A stretch of 64,000 nt of DNA from Actinernus sp. WN-2022 (lineage: Eukaryota; Cnidaria; Anthozoa; Actiniaria; Actinernidae), in NCBI GenBank assembly GCA_030867875.1, contig JAOWCC010001589.1:73369537-73433536 (forward strand). The letters are read 5' to 3'. Below the pieces are notes generated by a model that was not told where the DNA came from, ran no database searches, and worked only from the letters and a program-made list of their open reading frames with translations. A program made the position numbers and the translations under genes. Of this stretch, positions 8,801-20,800 are shown piece by piece; within the stretch, counting starts at the first letter, position 1; the number at the start of each line of letters is the position of its first letter.

Positions 8801-11800
8801 GATGATGTATAAAGGGACAGAGTTCTGGCAGTTCAACTACTCATTGTGATGTAATTTCCTCAAGATTTTTAAGTCCTGAGTTTTTGAATTTGTGCTTTAC
8901 TTTACAGTTGTTCTAACCATAGCATTTGTTATGCCAGATGTTTGTTTTAAGGGATAATTGGTAGGCATCTGGCCTCGTTCATTCGCTCATGAAAGCCAAG
9001 GTATTTTAAGGATTTTATTCAGTCCTGAGTTTATAAATTTTATTACAGATGAAGACTCTGCAGAGAAAGACTTTTTATTGCAACCAACTGTTAGAATGTC
9101 TCATTCTTGCCTTTTGTGTTATTATATTGACAGTTTGTTTGAAAGAGCTGTTGCAACTGCTGGTCAAGACTATCGCTCTGACAAGCTGTGGGATGCATAT
9201 ATTGAGTGGGAAAAAAGCCAGGGACAGCTGCAGAGAGTAACAGCCTTGTACGACAAGCTTTTGACAGTTCCAACACAGCATTATGCAGAACACTTTGAAA
9301 AGTAAGTAACAAAAACCTATCTGATACAGAGTTGGCATCAGGATTTGGCAGTACAGGTCAGGCAAAATCTGAAATGGGGAAAATATTTGGGGATAAGGTC
9401 AGGCAAAGTCAGAAAACAAATGGGGGAAATTGTTTTGAGACTCTTGAGGGTGAGATTGTCATCCAGTGGCTAAATTATATTCTAGGCTTGATACAAAATG
9501 TATGAGAATGACAGCAATGGGGGAGGGACAGTCTGATGGGAGAGGGGGTGGTCATTTGGGGCCACTGCCCCAGACTTAGGGTATAAATAGAAGGTAGGCA
9601 ACCTTGCTAGTGGACTTTTAGCCTGTTCAGTGGTAGTTCACTCGTTCCCTGTTGCCTAAAGGAAAATGCATGCAAGCTTTAATGTTATCTCAGTTGTTAA
9701 TTGCTGAAGGAAATAGTGTAAACATGCTACAGAATGTACCAGTACAATTTTTCTTTCTTTCGGTAGAGTAGATAAAAAAACAATACCAGCAACAGTTTTT
9801 TCCCAGCACATTTTGTATTTTTATCAATAATAAGCCAAAAATTCAGTTTACAAGCACAGGCACAAGTGTCTACATTTCTGAGGTTCATAATGTGATTTCT
9901 CTTTGGATGAGTAAACAAGCATAGCGAAGTGCATGAAGGAAAAGAGAAAAGGAAACACTGTCTATTGATTTCGCTAGATTAGTTGAATATGTACTAATGA
10001 GCATCTTGTTTATAAGGGAATGTGTTAGGATTATTCGGTAATCGTGGTTCTGATCTGACTCAAATATAATGTCTATTTTTATGGAAGCTGGATGTAAAGT
10101 AAATAAAGTAGACTGGGGCTAGCTGATTAGAACCATTCCACTGCATATGTGCTTGTGTGTTTATCTTAAGATTAGGAAGGTATATATATTGCAGTAAGGG
10201 TTAGGTGGACTTTAATGACAGCCCTGCATATCTCCACTTTTTCCACTTGATGCCAATGTATTGTCTGTCCATACGTGTAACAGCACATTATTTCATATTC
10301 ACTTCAATGCTTACCAGTACTTTGATAGTTTTTGGACTCAGCACCTCATCATCCTCAGATCCTTCTCTTTGTTTTGTTTAGACTGAAAGAACACATCAAT
10401 ACCAATCCAGTCACAAGTGTTCTGCTCACTGAAGAACTTCTCAAACTGAGGGCAGAAGTGGCAGCTGCACCCCCTGGAGTGTCCTCAGCAGAGGATGAAC
10501 CACTGAGTAGTGTCCCAGAAACATCACTTGCAGGTAATTAGAAACTACATGACAATTACCTCAAGATATAGATTTCTTAATTTTGTTTCAGAATATTTTT
10601 TTAAAGCATAAAGTCCCGGTGAAACGGGTTTAACATCGGAACAACATGTGTTGAAATCAATCTTGAAACCACCTTTAAAGAAAGTCTCTCCAGTATGCTT
10701 TCAGTATCTTTCAATGCCTTTCAACAATGTTTTCCAGTCGCTTGGTTTCAAGATTGGCTTCATCAAAAAAAAATTGTAATATTGTACTGATGTTGAAACC
10801 ACTTGACTGGAGCTTAAGATTTAATATTTTTTGGTACAATGAACAAAGTATCTTCCTACTTCCTTTTTGCTCTGAAGAAGGACTAATGGTCAGTCAGCTT
10901 CTACTTACAGTTAGCATACCTTGATAGACTTGTAGTTGATTATACTAGTGTTCCTACCTCTGTTGCATATTTTAAGAAGAAATGAAATAGTGATAAAGAT
11001 TATTCACATCTTTTCTCAAAGCAACAGTATACAATATATGCAGGTTTCACACAGTCATGGAAAGTCGTGGAATTTCAAAAAAATATTTCCAGGTCTGGAA
11101 AAGTCATGGAAATTTGCAAAAATGTCAAAAGTCATGGAATTTTATCATCTATCATTGGAATGTTTTGATGCTTGACTCTTCTTGCAGAATTCTAGATAGA
11201 TTAGTAGGTTCTCTTTCAGCACTCTTCATCATTATCCATCTGCTACTTGATGATTTTGACTTGGCTGTTTTAAAACCGGCGGAGTTCTGGCTACATACTA
11301 AAGATACATGTAGTATGTTACGTGAAATAAGGATGTGCTCCATTGGTAGTATTCCTTCCTTTGTAAAAGTTTTCAAGCAATATTAAAGTGGGTGGACAGG
11401 CCCAGTTAAATGACGTTTTCCAGTTTTTCTTGTCTCCTCCAGAACCTAATTTGAGTCCTTGATTTCATTATAACTTTACTGTGCAAACCCTGTCAGTATG
11501 TTCTTCAGTAATACTGTTTTTTAACCTATAAATATGAGGTTTGTTTACTATTTTTAGATGTTGATGATGACACATACGGTGGTGATGATGATGTAGCACC
11601 AGGTACAGAGAAGCTGGTTGCTCCGGGAGAAGAGGAAGCTGGCTCAATTGTACTGCCTGAGGTAATATGATCTTTTTGTAGCCAAGACAATCAGAACAAT
11701 AATTAAAGGCACTGTCATGGTACTGCACATGCGTGACAAACTGATGATTTTTGAATTATGGTCAGAGTGGTGAGGTATCCATTTTGAAATCAACTTCATC

Positions 11801-14800
11801 TGTGTTCTTTTTGAACTCATCCTAGCCTCCTTTGGTCATTTCTGGAAATGCAAGATGTCCTTAAATAAGGTTAAGTTATTTGTTTATTCAAGAGTCATCA
11901 TTGTGGACTGCAACAGAACTAAAACAAAAAGCATAAGTACTGCTTCCCAGTGGGGAAGACTGCCACTGAGTACTCTGAATACAGCGGCTGAAAAATGCAA
12001 TACATTGGAAGCTTTTTGGTGTTCCCACCAGAAGCGAACAGGTTTTGGATGTTCCAAGTAGAGTTCACTAAACACATGGCAACTTTTTGAGTCATAATGA
12101 TATGGCTTTAATATTTTCAAAAGCAATATGATACAACTTTGCTGCCTGCCTATCTTCTCGCTTTTGGGCCTACCTTCTCGCTTTTGGGCCTACCTTCTCG
12201 CTTTTGGGCTGCAGCGAGCAAAACCATGCAGCCGGTTTACATAGACATCCTTTTCGTTTAGGCCCAACTTTTCGTGAACAATCTGGCAGCTATCCTGTGA
12301 TGTAAAACCATTGATAAAAGGTTATTTTGAGTGTTCTAGTCTGAACAAATACACAGACAGCTTGCAACTTCACTTTGGTAAAATTGGGACTGTTTATGAC
12401 TCAAACACAGCAAAAAGATAAAGCAAGTATAAACAGAGTATACATGTAGATACCATTCTATACTGATGTTTATATTGGATGTAGGAATAATAAAACCCTC
12501 GTAAATCTTCCCATACACTGTGCAAAACTATGATCTGTGAATCACAGCTATCACCTGATACAGTGTGGCATTTTCAGCAATTTAATTTGATTGATTCTCA
12601 TTGGATGTTACACAATACAGCTGTCAATTCAATGTCTGGACACTGTAACATGCGCAGTACCGTGACACAGCGTCTTTAAGAAACCGATTCAAATATTATT
12701 GTTCACCTTCTTGCTAAGGCCCAACAAAATAAATTATGTGTTTCCAGTAACGACCTGAAAGACATCCAGGTAGGTAGGTTGAATAATAATGTTATTTTTA
12801 TAGTGAATTTGTTTTTGCTTTTTCATATGCATGCATATTTCGCAAGTTAACCCAGTGTTAATATTGTTGTCTTGTTCATGTGATCGCATTGAAGACACAC
12901 TGTAGCGAGAAGTAGTCGCTTATGTACTTCCCATTGTTTTAATAGCAATCAAAAGTTAGGTTGGCATGAAAGAATCCATGTCGGTCAGGTTACCGGAAAC
13001 AACATTTATTTTGTTTGGCCAAAACAGATGTCAAGATTTTTGATAGTTAGCAATTTTTCCTTTGTCATATTTAAGCATTTGCAAGTTCAACAGTGAATGA
13101 TTATAATTATAAAATTTGTTCCTCTAAACATTCTAATTGCATTTCAGAAGGAGACAAAAAAATGTAGTGTGCAGGCACAAGTATGCGAACCTCTGCAGTC
13201 AACCAATTTAGCTTCCATCAATGTTGTCCCAATACAGATCATGCGACAGCTCTCCAGAGGATAGAGTTCTGGAAATTTATTTGTGAATGCATTTTCTTTG
13301 GGGATTCAGAAAACCCCCAATATTACTCAATGGAAAAGTCAGGTGATCTGAAATGGGACAACAAAGAGGCAAGCTGAATGGGTATTGTTATAAAAGTTGA
13401 TGGCTACTGTTCAGTAGTGGCTTAGTTTCAACTTAGTCACATACATCATACACTTAGCTCCTTTTTATATAAACTCCGATAACAGTATTTTGTGGTTTTG
13501 CAATACAGAACGATGCAGAGACCTTAGCAATTCGTGAGAAGGTGATTGCAGCAAGAGCAGAAGTCTATGCCAAGTTAGAGGATCAAATCCGAAAGCACTG
13601 GGTCTTTGAAGATGCTATAAAGAGACCATATTTCCATGTCAAACCACTAGAGAGAGTGCAGCTGAAGAATTGGAGAGACTACTTAGAGTATGAAACCGCC
13701 AATGGAGAACATGACAAAGTTGTGATTTTATTTGAGAGATGTGTAATAGCATGTGCATTGTATGAAGACTTTTGGCAGAGGTATGCAAGCTACATAGAGT
13801 GTCACAGTGTGGAGGAGTGCAGCTCAGTCTACAGTAGGGCTTGCACAATTCACCTACCAAGAAAGCCCAACATCCATCTGGCATGGGCTGCATTTGAAGA
13901 GGAACATGGTAAGTCGTATTTTGATTGTCACCAATGATGCATGGACAATATGGCAAATGTGCAGTGAATGCTAGTGCACATGCTGTCCTTGATATTATGG
14001 ACCTCATTTTATTTTGAGCAGGAGCTGAAGTTACAGGGATTTAAATACAAAATAGCTCCCTCCTGTTTCTTTTCCCTTATCCTCTCCATTTTTTTGTTAC
14101 AGCTGTTGTTCACTCTCCAGGCTGGTATTTTGTTTTGGTGCCTATTTCAGTATTAGATAAGATAAGATCGTTTATTTCGATACCTTGATTGCAGTTAAAA
14201 AACTGAATTACTAAGGTTTACACATGTTCTAAAATATAGTAAATATAAAAAATAAATATAGAATATAAAATATATGTGCAATGTATGCAACTACTTATTT
14301 GATACTAATGAACTATTAACTACATTATACTTAATTCCTTGCTAACAGAGGGAATTATAACGTTCGGCGCTGGATATTATAAAAGTGTTTTTGAACTGGT
14401 TCGTCTTACATTAGGGCAAAGTAAGAGGCCTAACGTATCTTAAAGATCTAATTAAATTAATGTTATGTGGAACTAAGGCATATAACTGACCTTGAGGGTG
14501 AGCTAAGATTTTGCGGAAAAAGCTGTCACAAAGTTGTAATCTCCTTTCTGAGAGTTTGCTTAAACCCGATAACTCGAGTGCTAAGGAATAAGAAATGTCA
14601 AAACCATAGATGATCTTCATGGCACATTTTTGGATGCGTTCCAAGGCAGTATTCAAATACTCAGGAAGGCAAGCATATAAAGTAATCGACTGAATACAAG
14701 CAGTATAAAACCTAATAAGGTCTTCAGGTGGTACATTTGCACGTTTCAATTGAGACAAAAAATAGAGTCTTTTAGAAGCTCTCTTTACGATACTATCTAT

Positions 14801-17800
14801 GTGCAAATTCCATTTCAAATTGCTTTGTAATGTCACTCCTAGAAGTTTTACAAAATCTACAATTTCAACAACGTTCGTATCTATAACCAGATCGTTATAC
14901 GAAGCGGGAGAACGTGAAAAAGATATTCTCATTTCTTTACACTTCTTAGGGTGAAGTTGGAATTTATTTATTTTGGACCAGTCTGATACTACATCAACTA
15001 GTGACTGCGTGGAGCTTAGCGATCCCTTTTTGACTACCTCATAGACAGTTGTGTCGTCAACATATTTGATGACGCCATCAGCTGAAACAACATCAAGATC
15101 ATCTATCATAGCTAGAAATAACCATGGTCCCAGTTTAGTCCCTTGTGGAACACCGGCCGGTACTGATATCCACTCTGAGTAACAATCGTTAGCAAGTTTA
15201 ACCCTTTGTGACCTGTTACTTATGAAATCGCAAATCCAATTGACGATGAAGGGATTGATACCGTAGTTTGATAGTTTGGTTACGAGGGTGGTGTGATCGA
15301 TTAGATTGAAGGCTTTTTTGTAATCTAAACATAGCACCCTCACGTCTGCACCTGTTCCGTCGGTTGCCTTTGACCAGTTGTGTATAAGGCTGACAAGAGC
15401 GTGAGTGGTCGAAGATTTGGGGATACAGCCATACTGATTAGGACGGATGTGGTTGAGAACTGCTGGCTTGACATGTTTACTAACCACAAACTCTTCAGCA
15501 ATCTTAGAGACAGTAGGCGTTAAAGTGCCCCTACGATCAAATTTTGACATATCAATGTTTTTGCATATTCATAAAGTAGAGTTCATATATTATTACCAGT
15601 TCAAATTGTTTTTCGATACAACGAAAGGAAGTCTTATTTTTTTAGCTCCGAATATTGAATCTACACGTCCGCCATTACTGGAAGCCGTGCCCTTTGTTCA
15701 GCTTTAAACAAAGGTTTATTCACCGGAAATGATGTCATACACTTAACGCTCGCCTGCAGAACACAACGCCTAGAGGCATATTTCTACTAAAAACGTCTTC
15801 ACGTACATAAGAAGAAAGTTATATTTATCTTTGCGAGGTTGGCTACTTTTTTATGCACGCTATTTCGCGCCACGAGGTTGTCGTGTTAAGTGTATGACAT
15901 CACTTCCGGTGAATAAACCTTTGTTTAAAGCTGAACAAAGGGCACGGCTTCCAGCAATGGCGGACAGGATTTTACCGGTAAACTCTCCTAAAATTTGTGG
16001 TTTAACATGCCCATTTGGGAATATTTTTTACTATTTCGGATATTTCTAATACTGATTGACCTATAGACACTGAAAAAGTGGCAAATCGAAATGGTAAATT
16101 TTCGTCGTAGTGGCACTTTAAGGAAATAGGTCTGAGATCTTTATTAATATCATCAATCGAGGAGTTTTTTGGTAGGGGTGTTATATTGGCGCACTTCCAG
16201 ATATAAGGTAATTGTTCCTCTTTAAGTGAAGAATTAATGATCGCGCACACAGGTAAGGCCAAAATATGAGAAAAGTCGTTGAGAATCCAGTTGGGTATAT
16301 TATCAGGACCGCAGGCTTTAGATGTGCTGACTGAATTAAGCAACTTCTCAACAGCATCGAGGGAAATCGTTGGAAGAGTAAAGCCAGTAGTATCAAATCT
16401 ATTTGCTGAAGGCAGAGGTTGGTATCCTTGCTGGGGTTCAACAAACGCAGTATTGATGCGATTTGCTAAACCAAGTATAGTTTCTTGTGAAGGGGACTCC
16501 CCTGGAAGTAACTTGGATACAATATCAGTAGATGGTCCGGACATACCGCACATCTTTTTACATTCAAACCACCATTTCTTTGAATCGCTATTTTTAAGGT
16601 CCTTGACCTTGCTTTGATAATATTTAGACTTGGAGCGCTTGCGATCCCTATTGACACGATTACGATAAAATCTGAATAAGGCAGGACGATTTTGAGTGAA
16701 GGCCATTTGGCGCTTATGGATTAATGATTTCAAGTACCCTGTCATCCAGGGAGCATCATTTTTGTGCAATCTCACAGTTTTAGAAGGCATAATAGTATCC
16801 AATCCAATATGAATGATATTGTTAAAATATGTCAGCTTATCTTCAGTGCTGTCTAAAGCATCGATGTGTGACCAGTCCAGAGAAGCTAAATATCTTCCAA
16901 GTGCTTGCTTTGTACTTAACCTCATGTCTCTAATAGACACTGTCTTTCTAGAGTTTAGGCGTTTGGACTGCAATTTAGGATGCATAAAAATTGTACAGTG
17001 GTCAGAGAGACCGAAAGGAGCAAACTTGTTGGGGGCTTGATAGAATGAACTAAGATTAGTTAAAATGAGATCTAAAGAAAGCCAGTATACTTTCTGCAGC
17101 AAAAATCCGAAAACAAAATGGCTGCCAGCCCACTTGGAATTTGATAATTAGTAATAATAGCCCTTTCTGGGCTTCCTGTGGTCTCCCAAAAAACCATGGT
17201 GGCAAAAATGTATTCCAATCATACAATCCTTATTTACAATGAGAATCACTGTACAAGGAGAGTATGAAAGTTTCCAAGTATCATAATTCTCTTCATTTTT
17301 AACTTTTGCAGGATACACATGAGCACTCTTTGGATAATATTTTACAGACTAACGTGTAGTATAATTTCTTTGTGACAACAACAACAACAACTTTATTCGT
17401 ACTCTTATAGTAATGATTTACATGTAAATATATAGAAAAATTAAATAGCAAGAGTACTGGGACACCTGAAATAGTAATACAACTACCGTATTCACTCACG
17501 GATAAGCCGCACCTTTTTACCAGAAATATTCGTTTAAAATCGGGGGTGCGGCTTATCTGCGAGAACATCTACCGAAGAAAAGGTCCGGAAATTTCCATAA
17601 ATTTACATTTACAAGAAATACTAAGCTATAATAATAAATACTACACCAAACCAAAAGAAAGTAAGCACTGGCCATTGCTTTTGCAAGTTTGGTGGCTCCA
17701 AACAGATCCGTTTATGTTGTGAATATTTGTTCCTCCGCAAACGATAAATACCACGCTAAATGGCACAATGTTTCTTTGCAGCTTTGCACTTTAACAGCAA

Positions 17801-20800
17801 ATTTGTCGAACAGATCTTCCACCTTTCTTTGAGTAACAAGTTTTTCTCCAATAGCTGGCTTCCGGATATCTTTTTAGGCATGATAGCAACAGACAGCTGA
17901 TGAAAAAGCAAAACTACTCCATGTTGTTTCGACTTCGTTCAGCGAAAACAAAACTTCTAGTGTCCAGTTCTCTCTCTTCCAACAGGTGCCTGGTTACTAA
18001 GCTACGGACGAACATGAGCACGTTGTTGGCTTCGTTGACATGTAAAATTCGATCTAAAAGGTGACCTGAATCAACAGATCCCGGTAAACAAACACTATGG
18101 AAAGATAAATCATATATCTAAGTATGTAGACATGAAGTTTATACTATTTCAGAACTGAAATTACAGGTACAACTTTGGAATTTTCTCCAGTTTGAAAGTC
18201 TGATGAAGGTTTATAAAATGTACATGTATGTTTGATATTCTTCCAAAAAAACTTTTTTCCCAAAATCAAGATTCTAAACTCGGGGTGCGGCTTATCCACG
18301 AGTGCGGCTTATCCGTGAGCGAATACGGTAATCGAGTCAGGCATCCCAGGAATGTATAGATTAAAATTATTGAATTGGGTCAAGCACACATACACAGAGC
18401 ACTACATATGATGAATACATTACAAGTACAATATACAGAATAATCGGTGTAAGAGACAAGTGTGCACCATATTGTCCCTTCCAATTGAGAAACATGCGCC
18501 AATTCCATATTTTTTTGTGGGAATGGTGCATTCTAGATCAAACACTGAGTGTACATATTGGCAACTTTGCTAGTGAATTTGTCTGTTCAGTGACAATTCA
18601 CTCGTTCCCTGTTGCCAAAAGTGAGTTGCATTTTCTTCTCTAAATATCTTCCTTTGCTATTTACAGCATTGGAAACTAAGAGTTGTATGCAATAATTATT
18701 TCCAGTGTAGTATGAAGACAATCTGTTAATGTGCAGTCAATACTTGTGCACATGCTGTCCTTAATTATGGACCTCTTGTTATTATGAACTGGAGCTGAAG
18801 TTACAGGGATTTGAATACAAAATAGCCCCCCCCCCCTGTTTTTCCCTATCCTTTCCAATATTTTGTATAGCTGGGGTTGGGCTGGCATTTTGGTTTGGTG
18901 ACCTGAATCAACAGATCCCGGTAAACAAACACTATGGAAAGATAAATCATATATCTAAGTATGTAGACATGAAGTTTATACTATTTCAGAACTGAAATTA
19001 CAGGTACAACTTTGGAGTTTTCTCCAGTTTGAAAGTCTGATGAAGGTTTATAAAATGTACATGTATGTTTGATATTCTTCCAAAAAAACTTTTTTCCCAA
19101 AATCAAGATTCTAAACTCGGGGTGCGGCTTATCCACGAGTGCGGCTTATCCGTGAGCGAATACGGTAATCGAGTCAGGCATCCCAGGAATGTATAGATTA
19201 AAATTATTGAATTGGGTCAAGCACACATACACAGAGCACTACATATGATGAATACATTACAAGTACAATATACAGAATAATCGGTGTAAGAGACAAGTGT
19301 GCACCATATTGTCCCTTCCAATTGAGAAACATGCGCCAATTCCATATTTTTTTGTGGGAATGGTGCATTCTAGATCAAACACTGAGTGTACATATTGGCA
19401 ACTTTGCTAGTGAATTTGTCTGTTCAGTGACAATTCACTCGTTCCCTGTTGCCAAAAGTGAGTTGCATTTTCTTCTCTAAATATCTTCCTTTGCTATTTA
19501 CAGCATTGGAAACTAAGAGTTGTATGCAATAATTATTTCCAGTGTAGTATGAAGACAATCTGTTAATGTGCAGTCAATACTTGTGCACATGCTGTCCTTA
19601 ATTATGGACCTCTTGTTATTATGAACTGGAGCTGAAGTTACAGGGATTTGAATACAAAATAGCCCCCCCCCCCCTGTTTTTCCCTATCCTTTCCAATATT
19701 TTGTATAGCTGGGGTTGACTCTACAGGCTGGCATTTTGGTTTGGTGACCTGAATCAACAGATCCCGGTAAACAAACACTATGGAAAGATAAATCATATAT
19801 CTAAGTATGTAGACATGAAGTTTATACTATTTCAGAACTGAAATTACAGGTACAACTTTGGAGTTTTCTCCAGTTTGAAAGTCTGATGAAGGTTTATAAA
19901 ATGTACATGTATGTTTGATATTCTTCCAAAAAAACTTTTTTCCCAAAATCAAGATTCTAAACTCGGGGTGCGGCTTATCCACGAGTGCGGCTTATCCGTG
20001 AGCGAATACGGTAATCGAGTCAGGCATCCCAGGAATGTATAGATTAAAATTATTGAATTGGGTCAAGCACACATACACAGAGCACTACATATGATGAATA
20101 CATTACAAGTACAATATACAGAATAATCGGTGTAAGAGACAAGTGTGCACCATATTGTCCCTTCCAATTGAGAAACATGCGCCAATTCCATATTTTTTTG
20201 TGGGAATGGTGCATTCTAGATCAAACACTGAGTGTACATATTGGCAACTTTGCTAGTGAATTTGTCTGTTCAGTGACAATTCACTCGTTCCCTGTTGCCA
20301 AAAGTGAGTTGCATTTTCTTCTCTAAATATCTTCCTTTGCTATTTACAGCATTGGAAACTAAGAGTTGTATGCAATAATTATTTCCAGTGTAGTATGAAG
20401 ACAATCTGTTAATGTGCAGTCAATACTTGTGCACATGCTGTCCTTAATTATGGACCTCTTGTTATTATGAACTGGAGCTGAAGTTACAGGGATTTGAATA
20501 CAAAATAGCCCCCCCCCCCCCTGTTTTTCCCTATCCTTTCCAATATTTTGTATAGCTGGGGTTGACTCTACAGGCTGGCATTTTGGTTTGATGCCTGTTT
20601 CAGTGGCAGTTTAACACCAGTGTAACAGAGAGTAAAACCATAAATTATTGTTAATTTAAGTTTTTATAAATACCAATGTGTAGTTTCGGAAAATATCCAT
20701 ACCCCAGAAATTCCAGAGGTGTTGGGGGGGGGTTCTGCCCAAATTTCCAGTGGGGAGGGGGTTAAACCAAGGCTTACATTTTCCAGATGGTAAAGCATGT

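Larger units (their letters stand above)
18061..20589. repeat. Three tandem units of about 840 bp carrying snoRNA copies
   Basis: Units start gtgacctgaatcaacag at 18061, 18898 and 19744 (periods 837 and 846). Each holds the right end of the TACCGTATTC transposon, a conserved flank, one type B snoRNA-like copy, and a poly-C tract of varying length. Units 2 and 3 share a short actctacag string that unit 1 lacks. Identity is near complete, so the amplification is recent. The unit tail resembles 13955-14150, an older copy now separated by the LINE. Confidence 0.9.

Noticed and set aside
13183..13377. 64-codon ORF after an acceptor-like cag in PRPF39 intron 7
   Set aside because: No similarity to PRPF39; joining exon 7 directly to 13509 keeps phase and family alignment. 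A cassette exon cannot be excluded without RNA.
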